Assembly: GCF_000416235.1 (NCBI RefSeq)
Contig: NZ_ATLO01000027.1
Location: forward strand, 1-64,000
Direction of reading: 5' to 3'
DNA length: 64,000 nt
From: Pseudomonas sp. CFII64
GTDB lineage: Bacteria > Pseudomonadota > Gammaproteobacteria > Pseudomonadales > Pseudomonadaceae
Shown one piece after another: positions 1-8,509 of this stretch. Positions within the stretch are counted from its first letter, which is position 1. Each line of letters opens with the position of its first letter. The notes beneath the pieces are model-generated. The model did no database searches. It worked only from the letters and a program-made list of their open reading frames with translations, and had not been told where the DNA came from. The translations under genes and the position numbers were made by a program.

Positions 1-235
1 ATGTTGAGTTGCAGGGTAAACCGGCAGGACGTCGGTTTAGCCGCACTGGCCAGGGATGGCCCTTTGCGGCGGCCCTGCAAATCAATGTCGAATTACGGGT
101 ATGCCGAGCCCAAGCGAGGCACCAAGTGGTGGGGCATGAGCCTTTTGCTTACTTTTGGGCTGTTCAAAAGTGAGGCGCTGTAAAAGCGCAACCCTAAGTG
201 GCCGTTACCGCGATAACGGATATGTACGCATCCCC
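1..235. repeat. Long intergenic repeat, copy 1 of 3 in the window
   Basis: This stretch shares long blocks with 22070-22280 on the same strand and with 21530-21770 on the opposite strand. The shared blocks are the accggcaggac/cggtttagccgc palindrome, the segment reading gggatggccctttgcgg, the segment reading ccttttgcttacttttggg, and the segment reading aaccctaagtggccgttacc. A 60-codon ORF crosses the copy, but the other copies do not keep its frame, so it is treated as non-coding. The element probably extends left of the window. Confidence 0.7.
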
Positions 236-238
236 CCT

Positions 239-328
239 GTAGGACCGGATTTATCCGGGAAGAGGTCCACGCTAACGCCGTAAATCTGTGTCGCCACCAC
301 GAACGGCTCGCGAATAAATTCGCTACAG
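239..328. repeat. REP-like palindromic elements
   Basis: The segment at 239-261 (taggaccggatttatccggg core) resembles the REP arms at 5711-5802. The segment at 306-328 (ctcgcgaataaattcgct core) recurs near 21930-21955. Together with the repeat before it, this accounts for the first 340 bases, where no gene is seen. Confidence 0.6.
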
Positions 329-340
329 CGCGGACTGGCC

Positions 341-970
341 TTACTCCCCCTGCGCCCCGTAATTCATGATCGACAACAAACGAATCGGTACTTTGACCAA
401 CTCTTCGGGACCATGGGGAATATCGCCGTCGAAGGTCAGGCTGTCGCCCGCCTGCATGCGGTACAGCTGATTACCATGCCGATACACCAGTTCGCCCTCC
501 AGCAGGTGCAGGAACTCGGTGCCGGGATGGGAGAAGGTCGGGAACTCTTCGCTGGCGTCGTCCATGGTCACCATGTACGCCTCGAAACTCTTCTTCGGCC
601 CACGCGTGTGGTTGAGCAAGTGATAGGTGTGACCCTTCTCGGTCCCGCGCCGGACCACTTCCAGTCCTTCATCGGCCTTGACCAGCAAGGCGCTGCTGCC
701 TTTCTGATCGTACTGGGCGAACAGCTTCGACATGGGCATGCCCAGCACATCGCACAGACGGCTCAGGTTATCCAGGCTGGTGGACACCTGTGCGTTTTCG
801 ATCTTGCTCAGCATGCCCTGGCTGATGCCGGCGATCCGCGCCACATCGGCCAGTTTCAATTCCTGCGCCTGACGCTGGCGCTTGATCTGAATGCCCAGGT
901 ACTGCTCGAGTTTCAACTTGGGTTCGGGTTCGTTCGGCATGTTCATCAGGTCTGCACACTTTCCGTTCAT
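341..970 (-). CDS. XRE-family transcriptional regulator with C-terminal cupin domain
   Basis: The 209-residue protein has an N-terminal XRE helix-turn-helix (about residues 27-80, with the sequence VARIAGISQGMLSKIE) and a C-terminal cupin (about 120-195, with HPGTEFLHLLEGELVY and the later PHGPEE). This is the PuuR-like architecture in which the cupin usually binds the effector. It is divergent from the glnT-glxBCD operon across a 268-bp gap with two perfect palindromes (1044-1060 and 1140-1156), so it is inferred to control that operon. The start at 970 has a weak ribosome site; in-frame ATGs at 946 and 940 are alternatives. The ligand is unknown; a methylated amine or gamma-glutamyl intermediate would suit the context. 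Confidence 0.85.
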   Translation of the reverse strand: MNGKCADLMNMPNEPEPKLKLEQYLGIQIKRQRQAQELKLADVARIAGISQGMLSKIENAQVSTSLDNLSRLCDVLGMPMSKLFAQYDQKGSSALLVKADEGLEVVRRGTEKGHTYHLLNHTRGPKKSFEAYMVTMDDASEEFPTFSHPGTEFLHLLEGELVYRHGNQLYRMQAGDSLTFDGDIPHGPEELVKVPIRLLSIMNYGAQGE

Positions 971-1043
971 TAATCTTTATTTCGCACCAGGAATGTGCGA
1001 GTTGCCCGGCTGGTCAATGCTCGAGCGTCTGGTTATTCCCACG

Positions 1044-1060
1044 GGGAAAACAAGTTTCCC
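1044..1060. promoter_or_regulatory. Palindromic operator candidate GGGAAA-N5-TTTCCC (site 1)
   Basis: The 17-bp palindrome GGGAAAACAAGTTTCCC has perfect 6-bp arms. It lies between the divergent XRE-cupin regulator and glnT. A second copy lies 96 bp to the right, and a weaker one precedes the dmm operon. Confidence 0.6.
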
Positions 1061-1139
1061 ATATATACAGCAGAAATTCCTGCACTCACTCCATTTGTCT
1101 CTTGGCGTACCAAAGTGGCAAGGGCTTTGCATTCCTCTA

Positions 1140-1156
1140 GGGAAACTAACTTTCCT
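1140..1156. promoter_or_regulatory. Palindromic operator candidate GGGAAA-N5-TTTCCt (site 2)
   Basis: GGGAAACTAACTTTCCT has the same arms and 5-bp spacer as site 1, with one mismatch at its outer edge. It is about 83 bp upstream of the glnT start, a place where a repressor could block the promoter. Confidence 0.55.
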
Positions 1157-1238
1157 TCTCGGAATATGCTGTCGAGAGAAGGCGGTTGGAAAGCGATCCT
1201 TATCTACAACGCTTGCCATTCGCGAGGAGTGAATTCGC

Positions 1239-2573
1239 ATGTTGCCACCAGAAACACAGCGCTTGATCGAGGAACACGGGATCAAATACGTGCTGGCGCA
1301 ATTCGTCGATATCCATGGTGCCGCGAAAACCAAGTCGGTGCCGATCTGCGGTCTTGAAGCCGTGGCGGAAGCCGGTGCGGGTTTCGCCGGTTTCGCCATT
1401 TGCGGCATGGGCATGGAGCCGCATGGTCCGGACTTCATGGCCAAGGGCGATCTGTCGACCCTGACGCCGGTGCCGTGGCAACCGGGCTATGGCCGGGTGG
1501 TGTGCATCGGTCATGTGGATGGCAAGCCGCATCCGTATGACAGCCGATATGTGTTGCAGCAGCAGGTTCAGCGCCTCAAAGACAAGGGCTGGACGCTGAA
1601 TACTGGCCTGGAGCCTGAATTCAACCTGATGCGCCGGGATGAAGCCGGCAAGCTGCAACTGGTAGACGCCAGCGATAACCTCGACAAGCCGTGCTACGAC
1701 TACAAAGGCCTGTCCCGGTCCCGTGCGTTTCTTGAGCGTCTGACCGAAGCCCTGCAACCGGTGGGTTTCGAGATCTATCAAATTGATCACGAAGACGCCA
1801 ACGGCCAGTTCGAGATCAATTACACCTACAGCGATGCCATGGAGTCGGCGGACCGTTTCACCTTCTTCCGCATGGCGGCCGGTGAGATCGCCAATGACAT
1901 GGGCATGATTTGCTCGTTCATGCCCAAGCCGGACCCGAAACGTGCAGGCAACGGCATGCACTTTCACCTGTCCATCGCCAGTGCCGAAAGCAAGAATCTG
2001 TTCTTCGATGCCAGCGACAAGAACGGCATGGGCCTGTCGAAAATGGCCTATCACTTTGCCGCCGGTCTGCTCGCCCATGGCCCGGCGCTGTGTGCCTTCG
2101 CTGCGCCGACCGTGAATTCCTACAAACGTCTGGTAGTCGGCAACTCGTTGTCCGGCGCGACCTGGGCGCCAGCGTTTATTGCCTTCGGCGCCAACAACCG
2201 TTCGGCCATGGTCCGCGTGCCGTACGGCCGCCTGGAATTTCGTTTGCCGGACGCCGGTTGCAATCCGTATCTGGTCAGCGCCGCGATCATCGCCGCCGGG
2301 CTGGACGGCATCGACCGTCAACTGGAACCCGACCAGATCTGCAATGAAAATCTCTACAGCCTGAGCCTGGAAGAAATCGCCGCACGCGGCATCGGCACCT
2401 TGCCGCAATCGCTGAAAGAAGCCTGCGATGCGCTGGAAGCCGACCCGCTGTTCGCCGAAGTCATGGGCCAGGAAATCGTCGGTGAATTCATCAAGCTCAA
2501 GCGCATGGAATGGGTGGAATACAGCCGCCATGTGAGTGATTGGGAGATCAAGCGTTATACCGAATTTTTCTAG
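1239..2573 (+). CDS. glnT: Type III glutamine synthetase-like ligase (GlnT; probable gamma-glutamylmethylamide synthetase, GmaS)
   Basis: The 444-residue protein has glutamine-synthetase fold signatures: GLEPEF around residues 123-128 (metal-binding glutamates), [10 protein letters not shown] at 237-246, NSYKRLV near 293, and [13 protein letters not shown] at 326-338. The ATG is preceded by AGGAGTG. Family members join glutamate to ammonia or, as GmaS, to methylamine using ATP. GmaS proteins have about this length. Co-location with glxBCD (mgsABC-like), tmm, tdm and demethylase genes favours methylamine as substrate, but sequence alone does not separate GlnT from GmaS. It is the first gene of a right-pointing operon with glxBCD. 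Confidence 0.9.
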   Translation: MLPPETQRLIEEHGIKYVLAQFVDIHGAAKTKSVPICGLEAVAEAGAGFAGFAICGMGMEPHGPDFMAKGDLSTLTPVPWQPGYGRVVCIGHVDGKPHPYDSRYVLQQQVQRLKDKGWTLNTGLEPEFNLMRRDEAGKLQLVDASDNLDKPCYDYKGLSRSRAFLERLTEALQPVGFEIYQIDHEDANGQFEINYTYSDAMESADRFTFFRMAAGEIANDMGMICSFMPKPDPKRAGNGMHFHLSIASAESKNLFFDASDKNGMGLSKMAYHFAAGLLAHGPALCAFAAPTVNSYKRLVVGNSLSGATWAPAFIAFGANNRSAMVRVPYGRLEFRLPDAGCNPYLVSAAIIAAGLDGIDRQLEPDQICNENLYSLSLEEIAARGIGTLPQSLKEACDALEADPLFAEVMGQEIVGEFIKLKRMEWVEYSRHVSDWEIKRYTEFF

Positions 2574-2582
2574 CTACGAGCT

Positions 2583-2682
2583 TCAAGCCACAAGCCACAA
2601 GCTGCAAGCAGAAGCGGTCTGCGGCGAATACGAAAACTTATTTATAAACACGGTCGGCTTGCAGCTCAACGCTTGCAGCTAA
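2583..2682. repeat. Inverted-repeat element between glnT and glxB
   Basis: The decamer agctgcaagc at 2600-2609 faces two copies of gcttgcagct at 2657-2666 and 2671-2680, preceded by direct repeats of caagccaca. This is typical Pseudomonas intergenic repeat DNA. It may shape mRNA processing between glnT and glxB. Confidence 0.6.
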
Positions 2683-2705
2683 CCGCTCCCGAACAAGGTG
2701 AGGCT

Positions 2706-3611
2706 ATGTGCGGAATCGTTGGCTTATATCTGAAAAACCCCAAGCTGGAATCCCAGCTCGGCAAGTTGTTTGAACCGATGCTCGAAGCCATGACTGATCG
2801 TGGCCCGGACAGCGCCGGTTTTGCCATTTATGGCGATGAAGTGGGTGATGGCTGGATCAAGTTGACCTTGCAGGCCACCACCGATGACTACGATTTCCAG
2901 GCACTGGTTGGCGAACTGGAAGGCCGTCTCGGCGCGTCTCTGGACTGGTTTCAGAACGCCAGCGCCATCGTGCTGAAGATCAAGGCTGAAGAAGCTGTGG
3001 TGCGCGCCGCATTGGCCGAGCTGGCGCCGAGCGTACGCATCATGAGCGCTGGCAAGAGCATTGAAATCCTCAAGGGCATGGGTTTGCCTCGGGAAATCTC
3101 CGAGCGGTTCGGCCTGGGGAACATGAAGGGCAGCCACATCATCGGCCATACCCGCATGGCCACCGAAAGCGCCGTGACCATGGAAGGCAGTCACCCGTTT
3201 TCCACCGGTTCCGATCTGTGCCTGGTGCATAACGGTTCGCTGTCCAATCACTTCCGTCTGCGTCAGGAACTGCGTCGCGAAGGTATCAATTTCGATACCG
3301 AAAATGACACCGAAGTCGCCGCCGGTTACCTGGCCTGGCGCCTGCAACAGGGCGACTCGCTGAAGACCGCGCTGGACAGCTCGCTGGAAGCGCTGGACGG
3401 CTTCTTCACCTTCGCCATCGGCACGCGCAATGGCTTCGCGGTGATTCGCGATCCGATTGCCTGTAAACCGGCCATCCTCGCCGAAACCGACGATTACGTG
3501 GCCATGGCCTCGGAATATCAGGCGCTGTCGAGCCTGCCGGGCATCGAAAACGCCAAAGTCTGGGAACCGGCTCCGGCCACCATGTACATCTGGGAACGCG
3601 AGTCGGCTTAA
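2706..3611 (+). CDS. glxB: GlxB / MgsA-type class II glutamine amidotransferase subunit
   Basis: The 301-residue protein begins MCGIVGLYL. The start at 2706 places Cys2 at the N-terminus after Met removal, as class II (Ntn) amidotransferases require, and AAGGTGAG lies just upstream; an in-frame ATG 33 bases earlier would bury the nucleophile. Other signatures are TDRGPDSAGFA, GHTRMATESAVT, PFSTGSDLCLVHNGSLSN and ENDTEVAAGY. This is the isolated amidotransferase domain of glutamate synthase. With GlxC and GlxD it forms the three-subunit enzyme known in methylamine users as N-methylglutamate synthase. It lies 11 bp ahead of glxC. Confidence 0.9.
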   Translation: MCGIVGLYLKNPKLESQLGKLFEPMLEAMTDRGPDSAGFAIYGDEVGDGWIKLTLQATTDDYDFQALVGELEGRLGASLDWFQNASAIVLKIKAEEAVVRAALAELAPSVRIMSAGKSIEILKGMGLPREISERFGLGNMKGSHIIGHTRMATESAVTMEGSHPFSTGSDLCLVHNGSLSNHFRLRQELRREGINFDTENDTEVAAGYLAWRLQQGDSLKTALDSSLEALDGFFTFAIGTRNGFAVIRDPIACKPAILAETDDYVAMASEYQALSSLPGIENAKVWEPAPATMYIWERESA

Positions 3612-3622
3612 GGAGCGCACAC

Positions 3623-4306
3623 ATGAAAACTATCGATCTTTCCACGTCCACCGTGCGTGAGCTGAATCAGGCGCTGCACGATCAAGTCAACAATGTTCAG
3701 GATCGCGAATGGGTCGTCACCCATTCCAACGGCGCGCACAACCTCGCGGTTGGCGTCAACGAAGCGGTGTCCATCGATATCCAGGGCCACGCCGGTTACT
3801 ACTGCGCGGGCATGAATCAGAAGGCGTCGATCACTGTGCACGGCAACGTCGGCGTCGGTTGCGCCGAAAATATGATGTCCGGATACGTACGCGTTAAAGG
3901 CAGCGCTTCCCAGGCTGCCGGTGCCACGGCCCACGGCGGCTTGCTGGTTATCGAAGGTGACGCCGGGGCGCGCTGCGGCATTTCCATGAAAGGTATCGAC
4001 ATTGTGGTCGGCGGCAGCATCGGTCACATGAGCTGCTTCATGGGCCAGGCCGGGCGACTGGTGGTCTGCGGCGACGCCGGCGATGCGCTGGGCGACTCGC
4101 TGTACGAAACCCACATCTACGTGAAGGGCGCAGTGGAATCCCTGGGCTCGGACTGCATCGAGAAAGAAATGCGTGCCGAGCATCTGGAAGAGCTGCAAGC
4201 GCTGCTCAACCGCGCGGGTTTCGAGCATCAGGCGGCTGATTTCAAGCGCTACGGTTCGGCCCGCCAGTTGTACAACTTCAAAGTCGATAACGCCTCCGCG
4301 TACTGA
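3623..4306 (+). CDS. glxC: GlxC / MgsB-type GXGXG-domain subunit of a glutamate-synthase-like enzyme
   Basis: The 227-residue protein is mostly a right-handed beta-helix of the glutamate-synthase C-terminal (GXGXG) type. Repeating turns with glycines include GHAGYYCAG, GNVGVGCAE, GDAGARCGI, GSIGHMSCFMGQAGRLVVCGDAGDALGDS and a final YVKGAVESLGSD. In full-length GltB this domain is structural and links the amidotransferase and synthase parts. Here it is a free subunit between the other two. A GAGCGCAC site precedes the ATG. The gene is 15 bp upstream of glxD and is surely translated from the same message. Confidence 0.88.
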   Translation: MKTIDLSTSTVRELNQALHDQVNNVQDREWVVTHSNGAHNLAVGVNEAVSIDIQGHAGYYCAGMNQKASITVHGNVGVGCAENMMSGYVRVKGSASQAAGATAHGGLLVIEGDAGARCGISMKGIDIVVGGSIGHMSCFMGQAGRLVVCGDAGDALGDSLYETHIYVKGAVESLGSDCIEKEMRAEHLEELQALLNRAGFEHQAADFKRYGSARQLYNFKVDNASAY

Positions 4307-4321
4307 TCCAGGAGAACCACC

Positions 4322-5665
4322 ATGTCCGAGCCTACAACTCCAAAAGCAGCACCTCCGGTTCTACGCGAGTCGGCCACGTTCGACCGCCTGACCATTCAGG
4401 AAATCCAGCGTGCCGCCGAAACCGGCATCTACGACATTCGCGGCGGCGGTACCAAGCGCAAGCTGCCGCATTTCGATGACTTATTGCTGCTCGGCGCCAG
4501 CGTTTCCCGCTATCCGCTGGAAGGCTACCGCGAGAAGTGCGGCACCGATGTGATCCTCGGCAACCGTTTCGCCAAGAAGCCGCTGCACTTGAAGATCCCG
4601 GTGACCATCGCCGGCATGAGCTTCGGCGCGCTGTCGGCCAACGCCAAGGAAGCTTTGGGCCGTGGCGCGACCATCGCCGGCACCAGCACCACCACCGGCG
4701 ACGGCGGCATGACCCCGGAAGAGCGCGGCCAGTCGCAGCATCTGGTCTACCAATACCTGCCGTCGCGCTACGGCATGAACCCGGACGACTTGCGCAAGGC
4801 CGATGCCATTGAAATTGTCCTGGGGCAGGGCGCCAAGCCGGGCGGCGGCGGTATGTTGCTGGGCATGAAAGTCACCGAGCGTGTGGCCGGTATGCGAACG
4901 TTGCCGATTGGTGTCGATCAGCGTTCGGCCTGCCGCCACCCGGACTGGACCGGCCCGGACGATCTGGCAATCAAGATTGCCGAGATCCGCGAAATCACTG
5001 ATTGGGAAAAGCCTATCTACGTGAAAATCGGCGCCAGCCGCCCGTATTACGACGTCAAGCTCGCGGTCAAAGCCGGTGCTGACGTGATCGTGCTCGATGG
5101 CATGCAAGGCGGCACGGCAGCGACTCAGGAAGTCTTCATCGAACACGTCGGCCTGCCAATTCTGTGCTCCATCCCGCAAGCGGTTCAGGCGTTGCAAGAG
5201 ATGGGCATGCACCGCAAGGTTCAGCTGATCGTTTCCGGCGGCATTCGTAACGGTGCTGACGTGGCCAAGGCCATGGCGCTGGGTGCCGATGCGGTTGCAA
5301 TTGGCACGGCGGCCTTGATCGCGCTGGGCGACAACCATCCACGCCTGGATGAAGAACTGAAAAAAATCGGCTCGGCCGCGGGTTTCTATGACGACTGGCA
5401 AAACGGCCGCGACCCGGCGGGCATCACCACCCAGGACCCGGAACTGTCCAAACGCCTTGATCCGGTAGAAGGCGGACGTCGTCTGGCCAATTACCTGCGG
5501 GTATTGGTGCTGGAAGCGCAAACCATGGCCCGCGCCTGCGGCAAGTCGCACCTGCACAACCTCGATCCGGAGGATCTGGTAGCGCTGACGGTCGAATCGG
5601 CAGCCATGGCGCGAGTGCCACTGGCCGGTACATCTTGGATTCCGGGGGCGGTTACCGGTTACTGA
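4322..5665 (+). CDS. glxD: GlxD / MgsC-type FMN-binding glutamate synthase domain protein
   Basis: The 447-residue protein corresponds to the central and FMN synthase domains of GltB. It has TIAGMSFGALSANAKEALGRGA and TTTGDGGM near the start of the barrel, QGAKPGGGGMLLG, VKIGASRPYYDVKLAVKAGADVIVLDGMQGGTAAT and SGGIRNGADVAKAMALGADAVAIGTAALIALG (phosphate-binding end). CMQ-type iron-sulfur cysteines are not obvious, though some are found near the C-terminus. CAGGAG precedes the start. In methylamine metabolism the complex converts gamma-glutamylmethylamide or methylamine plus glutamate to N-methylglutamate. That assignment is inferred from the neighbours. Confidence 0.9.
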   Translation: MSEPTTPKAAPPVLRESATFDRLTIQEIQRAAETGIYDIRGGGTKRKLPHFDDLLLLGASVSRYPLEGYREKCGTDVILGNRFAKKPLHLKIPVTIAGMSFGALSANAKEALGRGATIAGTSTTTGDGGMTPEERGQSQHLVYQYLPSRYGMNPDDLRKADAIEIVLGQGAKPGGGGMLLGMKVTERVAGMRTLPIGVDQRSACRHPDWTGPDDLAIKIAEIREITDWEKPIYVKIGASRPYYDVKLAVKAGADVIVLDGMQGGTAATQEVFIEHVGLPILCSIPQAVQALQEMGMHRKVQLIVSGGIRNGADVAKAMALGADAVAIGTAALIALGDNHPRLDEELKKIGSAAGFYDDWQNGRDPAGITTQDPELSKRLDPVEGGRRLANYLRVLVLEAQTMARACGKSHLHNLDPEDLVALTVESAAMARVPLAGTSWIPGAVTGY

Positions 5666-5710
5666 TCGCTCAAGAACCGTAGATACCGTCTTGATTCTCA
5701 TCACACACCC

Positions 5711-5802
5711 CGTAGGACCGGCTTTAGCCGGGAGGAGTCCGGTACATTCGCAGCGGTTGCGTCGTCAGACATTCCGCCCTCCCGGCTAAAACCGGTCCTA
5801 CG
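5711..5802. repeat. Inverted pair of REP elements
   Basis: cgtaggaccggctttagccgggagg at the left end and its near-perfect reverse complement (one mismatch) at 5778-5802 flank about 40 bp. This matches the two-arm arrangement of Pseudomonas REP doublets. It lies downstream of glxD. Confidence 0.8.
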
Positions 5803-5942
5803 CAGACTGTGTGAAAACGTCACGAGCGAAGGCAAGACAAGGCAAAAACAGGCGGAAAAGCGGAGTCTAGGTGTTCTAAATGAGCATTTTCCGCCTGTTT
5901 TTAACGCAGTATTGCCGAGCGCAGTAGTTTTCACACAGTCTG
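5803..5942. repeat. 140-bp MITE-like palindromic element
   Basis: The ends are a perfect 16-bp inverted repeat (cagactgtgtgaaaac at 5803-5818, reverse complement at 5927-5942). The inside is also palindromic (aaacaggcggaaaa facing ttttccgcctgttt). The outer sequence abuts the REP arm exactly. No ORF is present. It resembles a non-autonomous transposable element or a large transcriptional hairpin. The glxD-amt gap (5666-6112) otherwise holds only an amt promoter region. Confidence 0.65.
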
Positions 5943-6112
5943 TACGGATCCTGCGTGCCGGCCGACACCGTGCAATCCACTGTTGGTCTCGCGTCGGATT
6001 TGGATCCGTAGGAGCGAGTTTGCGTTGAATTAAAAGAGGCCGAAAAGGCCGACGCCGCACTTCACTTTGCTCACTGCCAGACACTTTCCATTCATTTGCA
6101 GGAGCTTCGAAA

Positions 6113-7438
6113 ATGGTTAACCGTCTACCTGGCAAATCCCTTCTCGCTTTACTGGCTGTGAGTCTCATCAGTCCGTTGGCCCATGCGGCCGACGCACCAA
6201 CCCTCAATACCGGCAGCACCGCCTGGATGATCACCGCCGCTGTGCTGGTGTTGTTCATGTGTCTGCCGGGCCTTGCGCTGTTTTATGGCGGTCTGGTGCG
6301 AGCCAAGAACATGCTGTCATTGTTCACTCAGTGTTTCGGCGTGGCCGGTCTGGTGGGCGTGTTGTGGGTGATCTATGGCTACAGCATGGTCGTGGACACC
6401 ACCAACATGGTGGAAGGTGAAGTGAGCTTCAACAGTTTTGTCGGCGGGCTGAGCCGGGCGTTCTTGTCCGGGATGACTGCCGAGAGTCTGGTGGGCGATA
6501 TTCCGGAAGGTGTGTTCGTGACCTTCCAGATGACCTTCGCGATCATTACTCCGGCGCTGATTGCCGGTGCCTTCGCCGAGCGCATGAAATTCTCCGCCGC
6601 GCTGCTGTTCATGGCCTTGTGGTTCACCCTGGTCTACGCACCGGTTGCGCACATGGTCTGGGGAGGCGCGGGCGCCTTGATGCACAACTGGGGCGTACTG
6701 GATTTCGCCGGCGGCACGGCGGTACATATCAACGCAGGCGTTGCGGCATTGGCCGCCTGTTTGATCCTCGGCAAACGCAAAGGCTATCAAAACACGCCGA
6801 TGCCAGCGCACAACCTGAGCCTGACCATGGTTGGCGCAGCGATGCTCTGGGTCGGCTGGTTCGGTTTCAATATCGGCTCGGGCGGCGGTCTGAGTGGCTT
6901 GTCAGGAATTGTCATGCTCAACACGCAACTGGGCGCCTGTGCCGGGATTCTGGGCTGGATGTTCACCGAGTGGTTCAAGGTCGGCAAGCCGAGTGCATTG
7001 GGCCTGGCCAGTGGCGCGTTGGCCGGATTGGTGGGGATTACGCCAGCATGCGCTTACGTCGGAGTCGGCGGCGCACTGGCGATTGGTCTGCTCTGCGGGG
7101 TGTTCTGCTACCTGAGCGTGACCGTCCTCAAACAGCGTTTCGGTTATGACGACAGCCTCGACGTGTTCGGCCTGCACGGCATCGGCGGCATGATCGGCGC
7201 GGTGCTGACCGGCGTGTTCTGTGTACCGGCGTTGGGTGGGCTGGTCGAAGGCGTGACCATGGGCAGCCAGGTCGTGGCGCAAATCAAAGGCGTGCTGATG
7301 ACGACGGTGTATTGCTTCGTGGTCAGCTGGATCATCCTGAAAGTGGTCAACGTGATCGTCGGCCTGCGCGCCCATGAGTCGGTGGAGGAGATGGGGCTGG
7401 ATCTGGCCGAGCATAACGAGCGGGCTTATAACCACTAA
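6113..7438 (+). CDS. amt: Ammonium (methylammonium) transporter, Amt family
   Basis: The 441-residue protein has a signal peptide (residues 1-26, cleavage after AHA) and about eleven membrane segments. Amt hallmarks are PGLALFYGGLVRAKNMLS, the FAERMKF segment, WGGAGALMHNWGVLDFAGGTAVHINAG (one pore histidine region), GWFGFNIGSGG and DDSLDVFGLHGIGGMIGAVLTG (second pore histidine). The ribosome site AGGAGC precedes the ATG. No glnK is adjacent, which is unusual for a nitrogen-stress amtB. The placement behind glnT-glxBCD suggests it imports ammonium or methylammonium for this pathway. A 447-bp repeat-filled gap suggests it may have its own promoter. Confidence 0.93.
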   Translation: MVNRLPGKSLLALLAVSLISPLAHAADAPTLNTGSTAWMITAAVLVLFMCLPGLALFYGGLVRAKNMLSLFTQCFGVAGLVGVLWVIYGYSMVVDTTNMVEGEVSFNSFVGGLSRAFLSGMTAESLVGDIPEGVFVTFQMTFAIITPALIAGAFAERMKFSAALLFMALWFTLVYAPVAHMVWGGAGALMHNWGVLDFAGGTAVHINAGVAALAACLILGKRKGYQNTPMPAHNLSLTMVGAAMLWVGWFGFNIGSGGGLSGLSGIVMLNTQLGACAGILGWMFTEWFKVGKPSALGLASGALAGLVGITPACAYVGVGGALAIGLLCGVFCYLSVTVLKQRFGYDDSLDVFGLHGIGGMIGAVLTGVFCVPALGGLVEGVTMGSQVVAQIKGVLMTTVYCFVVSWIILKVVNVIVGLRAHESVEEMGLDLAEHNERAYNH

Positions 7439-7454
7439 GGTCGGCTGCCTAGCG

Positions 7455-7478
7455 CGCGGGTTCATGATTGAACCCGCG
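7455..7478. terminator. Bidirectional hairpin between convergent amt and folD
   Basis: CGCGGGTTCA, loop TGAT, TGAACCCGCG forms a perfect 10-bp stem. It sits between the ends of two convergent genes. The U-tract is poor on both strands, so it may act as an mRNA 3' stabiliser as much as a terminator. Confidence 0.6.
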
Positions 7479-7512
7479 TTGTCGTGTCTATCTGACAGAA
7501 GCTTATGCTGCG

Positions 7513-8424
7513 TTACGCAAACTGCAGGTCTGGCGCGCTGGTTGTGGAGGCTTCCAGCTGCAACCGGGTCGCGACGACGGTGTTCTTCAGCAAGTAGGCG
7601 ATGGTCATCGGTCCGACACCGCCGGGCACCGGCGTAATCGCGCTGGCCACGGTGCGCGCGCTGGCATAGTCCACATCCCCTACCAGACGGCTGCCCGTCT
7701 GCGTCTCGATACGATTGATCCCCACATCAATGACCACCGCGCCAGCCTTGAGCCAACTGGCATCGATCATTTGCGGACGGCCGACGGCCACCACCACGAT
7801 GTCGGCCATCCGGCACAAGGCCGCTGCGTCGACGCTACGTGAGTGCACCACGCTGACCGAGCAATTGGCCTGCAGCAGCAGGGTTGCCATGGGTTTGCCG
7901 ACAATGTTGGAGCGACCGATCACCACGGCATGCAGGCCGCTCAAGTCGCCGTATGTGTCGTACAACAGGCGCATGCAACCGCTGGGCGTGCAGGGCGTCA
8001 GCACCGTCGCCCCCTGCACCAGCCCGCCGACGTTTTGCCGATGAAAGCCGTCCACATCCTTGATGGGGTCTATGGCCTGGATCACGATGTGTTCCTGAAT
8101 CTGCGAAGGCAACGGCAGTTGCACCAGAATACCGTTGACCGCTGGATCGGCGTTCAATTGCGCGATCAGTGCCAGCACCTGTGCTTGCGTGGTGCTGGCT
8201 GGCAGGCGGTATTCCAGTGAACGGATACCCACTTCTTCAGCCCTGAGCAGTTTATTGCGCACGTAAACCTGGCTGGCGGCGTCGTCGCCGATCAGCAGCA
8301 CCGCCAGCGCGGGATGGATCTGCTGTCGGGCCAATGCGCCGACTTCATCTTTGACTTCGCTGAGGACCTGGGCCGCGATGGCTTTGCCGTCGATGTCCCG
8401 GGCGAATGCAGGGGAAACGCTCAT
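7513..8424 (-). CDS. folD: FolD: methylene-tetrahydrofolate dehydrogenase / cyclohydrolase
   Basis: The protein has 303 residues from the ATG at 8424, which follows GGTGA; an upstream in-frame ATG would add a tail lacking family similarity. FolD signatures are YVRNKL (catalytic lysine of YxxxK), [17 protein letters not shown], the NADP loop [17 protein letters not shown], and [18 protein letters not shown]. It oxidises 5,10-methylene-THF to 10-formyl-THF in the cytosol. As the last gene of the amine-demethylation operon, and probably a second folD in the genome, it should process methylene-THF made by the GcvT-like demethylase partners and feed PurU. Confidence 0.93.
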   Translation of the reverse strand: MSVSPAFARDIDGKAIAAQVLSEVKDEVGALARQQIHPALAVLLIGDDAASQVYVRNKLLRAEEVGIRSLEYRLPASTTQAQVLALIAQLNADPAVNGILVQLPLPSQIQEHIVIQAIDPIKDVDGFHRQNVGGLVQGATVLTPCTPSGCMRLLYDTYGDLSGLHAVVIGRSNIVGKPMATLLLQANCSVSVVHSRSVDAAALCRMADIVVVAVGRPQMIDASWLKAGAVVIDVGINRIETQTGSRLVGDVDYASARTVASAITPVPGGVGPMTIAYLLKNTVVATRLQLEASTTSAPDLQFA

Positions 8425-8509
8425 GGGGTGAGTCACCTTGGTATTGATGGCGGGGGAAGCGATGGACACCGGGCCGCAGTGTTCCATCGCGAGGAGTTGC
8501 AAGGGGGCG

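Noticed and set aside
1..183. 60-codon ORF at the window start
   Set aside because: It lies wholly in a repeat whose other copies do not keep the frame, and it has no recognised domain or ribosome site within the window.
1200..2531. 443-codon minus-strand ORF opposite glnT
   Set aside because: It is a shadow of glnT; the plus strand has full glutamine-synthetase motifs.
5701..6258. 185-codon minus-strand ORF over the glxD-amt gap
   Set aside because: It is built from REP and palindrome sequence and runs into the amt start.
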